Shown: piece by piece, positions 1 through 10,267 of the stretch
How positions within the stretch are numbered: the first letter of the stretch is position 1
How the letters are laid out: every line of letters begins with the position of its first letter
Source: Beroe forskalii
Lineage: Eukaryota; Ctenophora; Nuda; Beroida; Beroidae
Length of the DNA: 64,000 nucleotides
NCBI GenBank assembly: GCA_011033025.1
Contig: WFMF01000028.1
Location: forward strand, 558,001 to 622,000
Direction: 5' to 3'
The notes under the pieces: generated by a model
Seen by the model: the letters and a program-made list of their open reading frames with translations, nothing else
Told to the model about the DNA's origin: nothing
Database searches by the model: none
Made by a program: the position numbers and the translations under genes

Positions 1-875
1 TTAAGCCCAAAACGAAGTCTCTAGCTCATTCACAAGCCCAGATACGAATTTTCAGCATGCGCATGCGATCCGCGTCAAAAGGGCGTGGCTTTGGGCATGT
101 TCCCCATCAAATTTTTTTGGGCTCCTTGCTTTTTTCGATTATTTATACCCTTGGGAGGCTCTGTACAAATTTTCAGACTTCTACCCATATTTGCAGGTTG
201 TGAGACCTAAGTGACCAGACTATAAAGTGTTGTAAGGTGTAAGAAACTAACAGCACTTGAAAGTCAAGTGCAACAACTTTCATGTTGTAATGAGAGTTGT
301 GAAAATTTATGAGATTTATGCATGAAAGTCGTACTTGATGAGTTGTACGTGATAAGGCTTTATTTCAGTGCTATAGACAAAGATGTCTATTGATTAGCAT
401 ATTCCTATGAAGATAAATGACTGTGAATAAATATAATAAAATGGGGCCTGATTGGTGTAGCAGGTGGTCCCCAGGGGCACTCTTAAGCATATAGCAACTG
501 TGTCCTTTCTCCAGCCACACATACTGCTACACTGATCAATTGGTCCCCTGAAACGGAATTGGTCAAATTGGTCAATTGGTGATTTATAGTGAATTCATTA
601 GACCAGTTCCAAATAGCCTTATAAATTACTTCATGTAAATTATATAAAATAGATCTCTCTATACACTTGGTGCTCACCAAGGTGCGTACTTTACTGTCAT
701 AACATGAAGTATGTGCTTTGCAAAGGGGTCTGGTATCATTCTCCTTTGTATAGCGGACCAAGCTCAAGAGCTATCTATACCATGGCGTAGCATCAACATG
801 CCAAGCCATGCTTCATTTAAATAGGCCTCCACTGGTCTGATGAATTTTAACGGTACCTATCGACACAATACAGAT
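1..875. other. Intergenic, no gene recognised
   Basis: No exon with convincing coding character is visible. The first 200 bases contain AT-rich phrases and a GGGCGTGGC block that recur in other repeats of the window (near 1,760 and 27,800), so part of this is probably old repeat DNA. The short frames on either strand have no recognisable domains. Confidence 0.4.
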
Positions 876-1063
876 AATATAGAGTTACATAACGAGCAAC
901 AGTGAAGTAACATGATTTATGCCTCGAGCGAAGCGAGTGGCATAAATTGCATTATTCACCGAAGCCGAAGGCTGAGTTGAATAATGATTTGTTTTCATCG
1001 AGGGCGCAGCCCGAGTTGAAAACAATTTGTTACTTCGCTGTTGGGAGTTATGTAACGATATTA
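876..1063. repeat. Cloverleaf-like fold-back element with three inner hairpins
   Basis: An outer imperfect inverted repeat pairs about 876-912 (GAGTTACATAACGAGCAACA) with about 1028-1063 (TGTTGGGAGTTATGTAAC). Inside it lie three separate hairpins in a row: 916-946 (TTTATGCC ... GGCATAAA), 951-985 (ATTATTCA ... TGAATAAT) and 991-1023 (GTTTTCA ... TGAAAAC). A single strand could therefore fold like a four-armed cloverleaf. No coding potential is visible. The order stem, hairpin, hairpin, hairpin, stem is seen directly; mobility is inferred. Confidence 0.75.
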
Positions 1064-1196
1064 TTTACCAAGTTTTTCAAACGCAAGAAAACATTTTCTT
1101 CACTCTCAGCATATAAATATAACTTTTGTCTTTAGACGGTAGGCTTTACGTGGTGAGCAATACGACTTGTTTATCAAAGCTTTGATGTGAGGCTCC

Positions 1197-1386
1197 GTCT
1201 CGGAGTTCCTTTAGGAACTCTTGACAAGAAGTGTGAATATAACATGATAATACCTTCGTACTTTGAGCGCCGCGCGTGATAACGCTCGAACGAAGTGAGA
1301 GCGTTTGCGCGGCGTCTCAAAGTACGAAGGTATTATCATGTTATATTCACACTTCTTGTCAAGAGTTCCTAAAGGAACTCCGAGAC
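1197..1386. repeat. Near-perfect fold-back (hairpin) element, about 190 bp
   Basis: The left arm starts GTCTCGGAGTTCCTTTAGGA and the right arm ends TCCTAAAGGAACTCCGAGAC. The arms are about 85 bases and almost identical, and the centre holds a second small hairpin rich in CG (CGCTCGAACGAAGTGAGAGCG). The high arm identity suggests a young insertion or ongoing gene conversion. It lies about 130 bases from the cloverleaf-like element at 876-1063. No open frame of interest and no clear target duplication were found. Confidence 0.85.
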
Positions 1387-1398
1387 TTTGTTTACTTT

Positions 1399-1745
1399 AA
1401 TGGTTTGCGGACTACTCCGAAGATGGTTTTTGGCCCATAACTTCTTCCCTGAGGGTTCTGCGGCATATTGGTGTCAACAAATGTATAAAAACACGGATGT
1501 TGCGATTCTTTTGCGCCCAAGATAAGGCCTCTACGACCTTCCTGAGCCAAGATACCAATATAGCCCAAATAATGGTTCGCAGACTACTCCAAAGATGGTT
1601 TTTGGCCCATAACTTCTTCCCTGAGGGTTCTACGGCATATTGGCGTCAACAATTGTATAAAAACACGGCTGTTGCGATTCGTTTGAGCCCAAAGTGAAGT
1701 CTCTACGACTTTCCTAAGCCGAGTTATGAAAAAACGACATAGCGT
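1399..1745. repeat. Two-copy direct tandem repeat, period about 173 bp
   Basis: The phrase GGACTACTCCGAAGATGGTT near 1408 recurs with few changes near 1581, and similarity continues through CATAACTTCTTCCCTGAGGG to GCGATTC and CTACGAC. Both copies are noncoding as far as I can see. Related wording (a CAAGCCCAG start and GGGCGTGGC) occurs at the left edge of the window, so the unit may be part of a dispersed family. Confidence 0.75.
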
Positions 1746-2320
1746 ATAAATATTAAAAAGGGCGTGGCCCAAAAAACCACCGCCCTCATGGGGTAGGTTG
1801 GTAAACTTTTTTTTTCTGGGCTCCTGAGACCCAGTACTAGCCCCTGAAATAGTTAATGAATTGTTATAAAAAATTTCCAGGTAAGCTGGATTTTTTGCAA
1901 AAATTGGGTGGATAATTAGCAAATTTTTGACATTTATCCTTGCTAAAGAAGCTTATTAGGCAACCTCCCCGTTAACTCAATATTTTAAGATTTTTAGATG
2001 ACTTTTTCTGAAAGCTGATTTAAACACTGAATTGACCAAATAATAAGGTTCCTATAAAGTATAACTTACATATCGGTATATCGCTTTGTTCCTCTTCCGA
2101 TTTGAATTTGATAATATTGTGACTGGAGTCTCATCAACCTATCACCAGTCACCACCCGTTTATTTGAGACCACACCGTATGAGGCGATTTTGCTAATTCA
2201 CTACCCAAAGATGTTTATTCCGACCCCCCCCCCGTCTATTTGGCTCTTGGGATTAATTTAAATAGAAGAGCAAAGTCTAACTCTATGACACTCTCTAATA
2301 AAATCTTCCATTCACCACAG
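1746..2320. other. Intergenic, no gene recognised
   Basis: AT-rich sequence with a short poly-C run near 2,224. If the cysteine-rich exons that follow belong to a secreted protein, the missing signal-peptide exon could lie here or further upstream, but I did not find one. Confidence 0.3.
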
Positions 2321-2787
2321 GGCGCCTGCTGGAAGCAGTGTAACAGAGTGCGGTCTGACGGAACACGGTGGTTTGCTCCTGGTGTGACTTGCTCTGATAG
2401 GTTCTCGTGGAACAAGGAATGGTGCTACATTGCTGGGAAGTCAGGTGTGATAAGACTATAGGCATAAGACCCCCACTTGAAGGAGGCCCTTAGAATTCCA
2501 ACTAAAAATTTACCTTAGTAATTGTCAGATGGATCATTTCTGAAGGCATACAGAAATATTACGATTGCGAAACGTTGAAAAAGGGGCGTGTGGTCGATTG
2601 CCGCGACGGCGTGTCGTGAAGTCTGAAATTTCAGTGCTTTGCAAATGCAATGGCAAAATAAATTTGTACGTTTGCAACCCGACTTCTCAAACCAGGTGGC
2701 AGGAGACGCAAGGTGAAGTGCACTAAAGACGAGGACTGTGACCAACACGGGGCAGCTCCTGGGTGTCGTTCGAATTGCATCTCTTGA
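2321..2787 (+). CDS. Small cysteine-rich protein, last two exons (partial)
   Basis: I do not recognise the family. Exon A (2321-2444) follows an acceptor ending ACCACAG and ends at a donor TCAG/GTGTGA in phase 1. It encodes a GACWKQC start and a later FSWNKEWCY segment with four cysteines in all. Exon B (2696-2787) follows the acceptor AAACCAG and continues in the matching phase through a GGRRRK basic stretch, then four more cysteines (KCTKDEDCDQ, GCRSNCIS) and a TGA stop. The eight cysteines in about 71 residues, with tryptophans between them, suggest a disulphide-rich secreted domain. The frame match across the intron and the Cys/Trp-rich make-up are the evidence. No signal-peptide exon was found upstream, so the N-terminus is missing and the secreted location is inferred. 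Confidence 0.5.
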
Positions 2788-3365
2788 AGAAGGAGGACAT
2801 TCGTGAGTTTGATGGAGAGCCGAGTCAGGAGCAGACAATCTGAGGAATATACTTTTCGGGAGATTGGGGACTTGGTGGATTTTTTGGTGAATAACTGACT
2901 TACATAACTGACTTTTTCGTGAATAACCGGCTTATAAAATATATAGATGACTTTAATAGACTAGGAGTAGGACAAGGGCGCCATATTCATCAAACATTAG
3001 ATTTAATTAATTTTATAAAATTGATATATTGGTTGTGGGTTCTTCTTAAAATGTCGATTATTCATTATTCATATTGACAATGACCATCATGAAATTTCTG
3101 CAACGAAGTTTTGAACAGAATTTTTATAACTGGATATAAGTTCTAGAATTCAAATTTGTGAAAGATCTTGTTTCAAATTTTGTACCAGACACTGCATTTA
3201 GCTAATTAGTCAAGGGTGGGTTGTAACGACTTATACATAATTCCACAAATTTGAGAAAAAGTATTAAAAACATCGTACGTATTAACTCTCCTAGTTCAAT
3301 GTCGAATCATTATTTTAGAAATGAATTGAATTGAAACCAGCCTTCACTTTCAGTCTTTTAGTCAT
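2788..3365. other. Intergenic, tail-to-tail spacer
   Basis: AT-rich spacer between the cysteine-rich exons (plus strand) and the 3' end of the sugar transporter (minus strand). It would hold the 3' untranslated parts of both. I see no further exon. Confidence 0.3.
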
Positions 3366-4853
3366 TTAATCTTTCATGCACAAAACGAAAGGAGGAAGTC
3401 GCTCTGCCTGTGATTTGATGTTTTGTGTTATTTCCTGAATTGTCCTCTTTCTGGTTTCGGGCATGAGAAGCAAAGTGAACAGGTAGCCCAGGAAGCACAA
3501 TCCCCCAAACACGAAGAAGGTGTAAGATCCCAGTGCCTTATGTATCGAGTCATACGAAAAGAGAACAGCTAGAGCAAAGCCCCAGTTGAATCCTACGCAG
3601 ATGCTATTGGTCTTCCCCCGGGCCTCAGGTGTTGTGATTTCGTTGACAATAAGCCAGGGAATTGATCCCACGCTGCCTGAGAATCCGACGATGAAGATGA
3701 AGACCGAAGCAATGGCAAGTTTCCCATTCCACGCCCCCTGACAATCCCACTCACCAGTAGCACAAGATTGAGACACAGCCAGACTAACATGAGCCAGTGC
3801 TGTAACCATCAGTCCAATTAGCATGAGAAGCCTCCTCCCCAACCTGTCCATGAAGAAAGAGGCAATCACTACCGCGCCCACGTTCACTAGTCCTGTCCCT
3901 ATGGTAGCCATGGCGGTGTCGGATACGTTAGCTTGAGCGAATATGGTGGGTGTATAGCTCAGGACCACATTGATAGCACTCAGCTGCTGAGCACTGTGGA
4001 GTCCGATACCGATGATAAGGGCCAGTCTGTGTCCCGAGTCAGAGAGGAGTTCCCACAGTGACAGAACTGTGGTGGACTCGCTCACTTCTTGCTCTAGATC
4101 CCCAACCTCCTCCTTCACCAAGCTCCTGCGGTATTGTCGCAGGGCACTGACAGCTAGTCCCGGGTTCTTCCTGTTGAAAGCGAGGTAGGGAGGGGGCTCA
4201 GGACAGAACAGGAGTATCAGGGTCTGGTAGAGAGCTGGGAGGATTGGGAAGGCAAACACTAGCCTCCACCCCACTTCCTCTGTTCCCATGACCTGGGTGG
4301 TGCTGATGAGCAGTGATACCAGTGCCCCCACAGTCAGGAAGACACCCCACAACATTCCCACAAAGCCCCTGACTGCCACCGGGGCAATCTCAGCGAGGAA
4401 TATGTTAGTGAGACCCGAGCTCATCCCCACCCCGAATCCCAGCACTATCCTGCCAGCCAGCAGCATGGCTGGGTGCTGGCAGGCTGCCATGAGAACACTC
4501 CCCAACAAGAAGGGCACGACGTTGAGCACCATGCCTCGGCTTCTCCCCACGTTGTCAGCAACAGACCCGGCCAAGAGAGCTCCTATGAGGCCCCCGATAG
4601 GGTTACCACTTACAATAGCACTGATGTACAGGTCAGTTGCGTTGAAGTAGGTCTTGACAGGGGTTATGGTGTTGGCAACCACTGTCAGCGCATATCCGAA
4701 CTGGAATGCTCCCCCCAGCACCACTGCAGTGATGGCCAGCCAGAACTTCAGGCTGCAGTTCCGGAACCCGTTCTCCTCTGGAGGCTGGCCTGGCTTCTGC
4801 ACATTCCCTGGCTCGGATTGGAGCAGCATAGGGTCCCCACCATGGGTAGACAT
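3366..4853 (-). CDS. Facilitative sugar transporter, SLC2/GLUT-like, single exon
   Basis: A 495-residue major facilitator protein that should carry a hexose or similar sugar across a membrane. Family signatures appear in order: a first membrane helix near residues 36-60, DNVGRSRG (100-107), GRIVLGFGVG (134-143), EIAPVAVRG (155-163), a PEPPPYL loop (218-224, usually PESPRYL), a long cytoplasmic loop at about 225-270, QQLSAIN (289-295, usually QQLSGIN), MDRLGRR (335-341), PW (399-400) and PETRKRT (465-471). Length is typical for GLUT proteins. The start at 4853 gives a 35-residue hydrophilic N-tail, normal for the family. The changed PESPR and QLSGIN motifs mean the substrate cannot be assigned; fructose, glucose or polyol are all possible. 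The whole reading frame is in one exon. Confidence 0.92.
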   Translation of the reverse strand: MSTHGGDPMLLQSEPGNVQKPGQPPEENGFRNCSLKFWLAITAVVLGGAFQFGYALTVVANTITPVKTYFNATDLYISAIVSGNPIGGLIGALLAGSVADNVGRSRGMVLNVVPFLLGSVLMAACQHPAMLLAGRIVLGFGVGMSSGLTNIFLAEIAPVAVRGFVGMLWGVFLTVGALVSLLISTTQVMGTEEVGWRLVFAFPILPALYQTLILLFCPEPPPYLAFNRKNPGLAVSALRQYRRSLVKEEVGDLEQEVSESTTVLSLWELLSDSGHRLALIIGIGLHSAQQLSAINVVLSYTPTIFAQANVSDTAMATIGTGLVNVGAVVIASFFMDRLGRRLLMLIGLMVTALAHVSLAVSQSCATGEWDCQGAWNGKLAIASVFIFIVGFSGSVGSIPWLIVNEITTPEARGKTNSICVGFNWGFALAVLFSYDSIHKALGSYTFFVFGGLCFLGYLFTLLLMPETRKRTIQEITQNIKSQAERLPPFVLCMKD

Positions 4854-6780
4854 GTCTACTTGCGAGAACTGGTAATGTTGAGTTTTATAAAGTTCCTTGA
4901 AATATCTTGATAAACTATGGGGTACAGGAAATAATAAAAACTCAGTACTTTGATAATCATGTCAGAATTTTAAATTACAGCAGGTCATACACATAGGGCC
5001 GAGAAAATAAGCACTCTGCAGTCACTTGGTCGTTCATTCGAAAAATGAGAATCGCATGAAATTTCTGATCCGCACGGTAACCTGTTCGTACTTGCCGTAA
5101 TGTTAAATTGTTATCACGTACGTACAAATGGCCGTCGTGTGGAAATTTCAGAACGCTTTCTCTGGACTCTCGACATCTACGTTAAATAATTAAATTGAAA
5201 ACAAGGTAGGATTTTAAAATGTGTACCTTGCGAGACATATTTAAAAGGTACAAAATTTGGGGATTTTTCGAAAAAATCCCCATATTTTCGTTCCCCCAAA
5301 ATTTCGATCCCCAAAATTATTAATACCCCGAATTAGTTAATTGCGGGTTTGTGATTTGACTAACGGTCCATAAATATGGAATTCCCGGACAAATTTCAAT
5401 AAGTATATCAGTGCAGAAGATTTCAAAATATCTAAAATGCAGTTATTCCAAATAAAACCTTCTACACTCGACTTGATAAAAGGGATCTTGTACTGGAAAT
5501 TTTACTACATCGATCATCTCAGTGATATTGGCCTTTCTGAAGTTCGGATTTATTCCCAAAAGTTACCCTATTTCTTCGAATTTGAAAAAAGGCGAAAATC
5601 CCTTAATTTAATTTGGAGAACGAAATTTGGGGATTTTTGAAAAAGAATCCCCATATTTTCGAACCCCCAAAATTTCGATCCCCGGAATTATCACAAAACG
5701 TGAGCATCAAGCTATAAATAGGTGAGTATCTGGTAACTAGAGAAGTGAGTCAGAGTGTTGTTAAAGCTGTAGATTCTACAGAAGAATTCGAAGAGCAAAA
5801 GAAGGAACGAACTGTAGGTCAGCATAGGAAGTAGATTTTGCTGTAATAAATTTAGATGAAATCATGGAGAACTGGAAAGCCAGTAGCCTTTGTGTATTTG
5901 GATTGAAGCGTTTTCGCCTCAGTTATATTTACCTAAATCTTATTTTCTCTCATAGACATAGAAATTTGATTTCAATAATCAAAAGGAACAAAGAAAAACA
6001 CAATCTCACAGTTTCGAATGAAGTATGAACTAAACAACCGGGTAGACATTAGGTACAAATTACAAATTTCTGTTGTTTCCGAAGTTATTTATAGGTACAC
6101 AAAGATAGATAAACGGATAGATAGGTGTTCCATTCTTCCATAGCTCAAAATAATAATAATTTCATCTAAATTTATCACAGCAAAATGATAATAAAATAGT
6201 ATGAGTTTTAGACAAAATAAATAAGTGGGTCTTTCACACAGTTCCCTCAACAAAAACTTTTCTTAAGAAAAGGCACTCAACCTTAATCAAATTGTAACAT
6301 GAGATCCTGATATCTTGAAGTTATACAGAAATATACATTGTTTAGGCAGGGTGTAACTGTGTACTTGTGTACCGTACACATGTATCTAGAGAATAAAAGG
6401 CAGTAAGTCACAATACTACCATATGTTTCCTGGCTCCTTCATACAAAGAACAAAGCATTACTCATGAAGTTTTATCAAATTTCAAAAGCTTACATTTTAA
6501 TGAAAGTGGAGAAGGGTATACCTAGTCTTAATAAGGTGTGAGCATAATTAAGTAACCTAATCGGTACCATTTGACATTTTTAACATATAATGGGACAATC
6601 TGCGATTGACATTTTTTCTGGATTGAACCGTGTCTACTGTCTTCAAATACAGAAAAAACTCAAATAGTCGCACTGACGAACTCGTAGATCGTAATGCGAT
6701 TCTGACTCATCGGTTACTGCTGACCGCACAACTTTTACACAGCAGTATGATAGGTGTCAGTCTTATGTTAGGTAGACAAT
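4854..6780. other. Intergenic with a pair of direct repeats
   Basis: No exon recognised. About 65 bases starting near 5252 (AAATTTGGGGATTTTTCGAA, ending in CGATCCCC) recur in direct orientation near 5622, so a segment of about 370 bases is bracketed by two diverged copies of the same sequence. They could be the ends of a small mobile element or a simple duplication. The remainder is AT-rich. Confidence 0.4.
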
Positions 6781-8726
6781 TTACATGAGGTTGGGAATAG
6801 CGATGTTCGTCGTTCTTGCTTCACAGACTTCCTCCTCAAAGTTAGAGAGATGCTTCATATAGCCCAGGGTGGGGCGGATGTAGCTTTTGTTCTGTTTCAG
6901 TGTCTTCCAGGATTTCTGAAATACAATAGAGTTAGATGGAGTATTCGTATTAACAAGTGAAAGATATTGCAATGTTGAATGTAATTGACGAATATATTTT
7001 GTATTAGGTATTCTGTATATCGTTAAGTGAGTGCATACTGTTTATCTAGGAACCCACCTCCAGAGTCCATTTGTTTCTCTTCATCTGGTAGGCCAGTATC
7101 AAAACCACACTCCTACTGAGACTGTCAGAACTGAAATCAAATCACGGGGTAATATGAAAATTCTAACGCTCTTTAAAAAGTTAAAAGGAAGATTCGGTAA
7201 TAAGCAGCAGCGTCTGAAGTTTATCGCCTTTTTAGACATGGAGAATTAACGGCCATAAGCTGCCAAAGATTGGTACCTAACACATACGAATGAAGAAACA
7301 GATAAGAATGAAAGAAACCTCACAATTAGGATTGGTCTCTTCTTGGCTCTGAAACTCTCAATTAGCTGGGATATCTCCCTCAATAAGGGTGCAATATCCG
7401 CAGAGTCACTCAGAGATACTTCCTTCATCTTAATACCTTCTGCAACACTGAAATGAGAAACAATCCTTAGGATTAAGGATATTATACCAGTCATGAATTC
7501 GTGCCATCAATAACATATATACCATCAATAACCTTTTGTAATGACGCCATCCTAAGTTAGAAGGGCGAAAACTGACTAACTTTCAGGTCTTTATGGGACC
7601 GAAGTAAGAAACGGACATTTGTGAACCTCACCTAACAGGTACTTCTGGGGAGGCATTGATAAGGCACTGGAATGCGAGACGTTTCACAAGCGCTGCATTG
7701 GACGCCTGAGCTGAAGTCCCCATGTACACAATACCAGGCACCACTTCTATCGGGAAGAGCGTCAATTCCTCCAGCTCCTGTGGGATCAAATAGTTCATTA
7801 AATTTTATGCTTGTGCACTTCAGGCATTTTAATTAGACAGACATTTTCATGGAACACATCGTATGTAAGCATTAATTCATTGAAAAAGGTAGTGTAATAA
7901 CTCGTTTACCTACCCGTGGGCTGTATATCACTTGTATAGACTTTAGGAAGGGGTAAAGTGCTGAAAACTTCTCGTATCCACCATTCAGTATCAAGATAGG
8001 TGTTTTACAGGTCAGTTCAGACAACATTTTAGCACAGAAGTACACTTCGCCTGTGGGAAATTATTTCAGTCAAAAGTTGTAGGAAATTCCTTTTCTATTG
8101 GAAATTTTCTTGGAGAAAGTTTTTAGGAGTGATGGCTGAGAAAAGGCAATTTCATTGCAAATAGTATCGGAGACTTCTCAGGGATGTATGAGTGATACAG
8201 GTGATTTTGAGACATCCCTGAACAGCTTTAAAAACTTCTCAGTCTCTGTCTCAAGAGTTAACTTGTCAACTCACTCTCTTTGTCGATGTGATCTGTGGTG
8301 GAGCTGTCGTAGACCACAACATGGTGTTTGGTCTCCACCTCTGCATCAGTGGGTATCAGGAAGTCGCCCCCAGGACTCCCCCTCACGGAATGTCGAGCTG
8401 TGATCACATGGGATTCCTCGTACGCATTGTACTCTCGGACATCTGAAGTAGACCCAGTTAGTGATTGGTGTGTCGGAGACTTCCCCTATGCTGAGTTTAA
8501 ATTCCAGAAATAGACCTCTCCAATCAACATTACTCCGAGTGGGCCCTCCAGAGAATGAACCTAAACACTGTGAAGGAACGGTTCCCGGTGAATTACACTC
8601 AAATACTTTCTTACCTAAAAGGAGCAAATAAGTTCTGTCTGACACACAGGGGATTCCTTTCAAATCAGTCTGATTTAGGATGTTGTACAATTCAGTGGGT
8701 TCGCAGAGTTGTATACCAGTGCTCAT
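6781..8726 (-). CDS. STYXL1: STYXL1-like protein (rhodanese domain plus inactive dual-specificity phosphatase)
   Basis: Seven exons on the minus strand, read as 8726-8615, 8442-8275, 8050-7914, 7777-7632, 7447-7319, 7130-7058 and 6915-6781, give one frame of 299 residues (human STYXL1 is about 313). The start MSTGIQLCEPTELYNILNQ closely matches the human N-terminus. The rhodanese-like half carries DVREYNAYEESHVITAR and ILILNGGYEKFSALYPFL; the phosphatase half carries FPIEVVPGIVYMGTSAQAS and SDSLSRSVVLILAYQMKRNK. Where active phosphatases have HCxxGxSRS, this protein reads VSSDSLSRS, so the catalytic cysteine is a serine, as in mammalian STYXL1. It should bind rather than hydrolyse phosphoproteins; the mammalian protein has been linked to mitochondria and stress granules. 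The donor of exon 5 must be the second of two GT sites (AG/GTTTCT) to keep frame. The two-domain order and matched phases make the call firm. Confidence 0.9.
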
Positions 8727-9308
8727 GCTCAGAAATTACATGGTTAGGGGCTTGAATAAAATTAGAGGCTAGAATAAAATTATATGGTTATGAGCTAGAA
8801 TAAAATCATTTCCAATCAATGGTTCCAATTTTGCGGATCTCAGAAATGTCTCTGGAGCGCAAATGTTAATTTGACCCCACTGCTGTGAAAATCGGAACGA
8901 AGTTTGATTGTGCCACATTATTTCACTGCTTTTTCTTTGATTTTGTGGCAATCAGAAATCGGTCACACTTTTTCACAGTAACGGTTTCCATAACAACAGA
9001 TCAACCGAGTCAAACTTTGCGCGCACAGTTCCATACTAAATAAGCCGCGCCATACGTAAAATGAAAGAGAATTTTGAAGAATGTGCCAAATTGTACCAAG
9101 AAAACACAGTCGTTGGTCAAAAACAAATGCAATTCATTGTGGAATCATTTTGAACGACACGATGACTGAATAAAGACAAATCAATCAGATTATAATTAGT
9201 TACAAATATTTATCATAATACATCTCTATCAATCGCATTATACATCTTCTCTGAACTCAACAAGTCTGATAAAATCACTCGAATAGCAACAAAAGTTGTC
9301 CTGAACTC
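8727..9308. other. Spacer between STYXL1 and MYCBP
   Basis: Contains two short repeats of a GGTTAGGGGCTTGAATAAAA-type phrase near 8,745-8,800 and presumably the STYXL1 promoter and the MYCBP 3' untranslated region. No exon seen. Confidence 0.35.
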
Positions 9309-9626
9309 TTAACTTTCTGCCTCCTTCTCTTCAGCTGGAGCTTCATACTCCTGGAGTTTAGCTTTGAGGGTTTCGTTCTCAGACACCACTGTCTCGTGTT
9401 TCGTTCTCAGTTCCTGAAGCTCCAGTCTGAGGGTCTCGACATCGTTACTTTCTGGGGATCCACCGTGGAGGTGTTGCTTGAGGAAGTCCAGCGCGTTGAC
9501 TGGTTTCTCTGGTTCTTCGTACAGACACACTAGGATCTTCGTCAGGTTGTCCAGGACTCCCTCCTTCTCCAGGTACTTGCGGAATTCCTCGCGTTTGGAT
9601 TCGGAAGTCTTGTAGGTTGCAGACAT
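9309..9626 (-). CDS. MYCBP: MYC-binding protein (MYCBP/AMY-1)
   Basis: A 105-residue protein, almost exactly the length of vertebrate MYCBP (103). It contains the hallmark N-terminal stretch SESKREEFRKYLEKEGVLD, then LTKILVCLYEEPEKP and ALDFLKQHL, followed by a coiled coil (about residues 58-97, LRLELQELRTKHETVVSENE) and an acidic tail EEKEAES. Mammalian MYCBP binds the N-terminus of c-Myc and A-kinase anchoring proteins and is also found in sperm flagella. The coding part is in a single exon; an acceptor-like CTCTCCAG lies 10 bases before the ATG, so an untranslated first exon is likely. It sits between two genes of the same strand that also have links to sperm or cilia. Confidence 0.96.
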   Translation of the reverse strand: MSATYKTSESKREEFRKYLEKEGVLDNLTKILVCLYEEPEKPVNALDFLKQHLHGGSPESNDVETLRLELQELRTKHETVVSENETLKAKLQEYEAPAEEKEAES

Positions 9627-10267
9627 AATGCTATCTCTGGAGAGAAACGGGGTTTAGAAACAATTTTATCATAGATAGTTAGCATAGGACATCTAATTGT
9701 GAATAAATCCGTTCAAAAATAAAATGTTATGATATGTTCAACTGATGGATAAAATCATTATGATCTATTAATTCCTTGATGGCAATAATGATCAATGATT
9801 CATCGGGAACCATGAAGAATCGGCTGTATGGAAATTTAACATCAAATAGTTTCATCAAGTTATAACAGTAGTAAATATACATGAAATGGCTAAATTGATC
9901 TATTTACATTCAACTATCATACAATATAAATATCTATAAAAACAGCTGTTCAATTTAGCTATACCCTTCAGATGAAAACAATCAATGTCGGCAGAGAGTT
10001 AATCAAACACGTTGAATTAAGATTTCTTATGTCGTGAAAATCGTAAAATCCTTTTCTTAATATAAAGTAAATTGTGACTGATAAAGAATCATGATATCTC
10101 TTTTTCTTCTCAGTTCAGCCATTCCAGTCCTTCGACCACTTAGCGCAGAGAATTGAGTATTCCCAAAGTTACAATCATCTTCCTCTTGAACAGTACACAA
10201 GAGAGATATCCTCCTCATTCCTCTTCTATAACAGCGAGTGTGATATCCTACTAATCGCACTGGTTCT
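9627..10267. other. Spacer between MYCBP and MDH1B
   Basis: AT-rich intergenic DNA expected to contain the MYCBP promoter with its 5' exon and the MDH1B 3' untranslated region. No other feature is evident. Confidence 0.35.
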
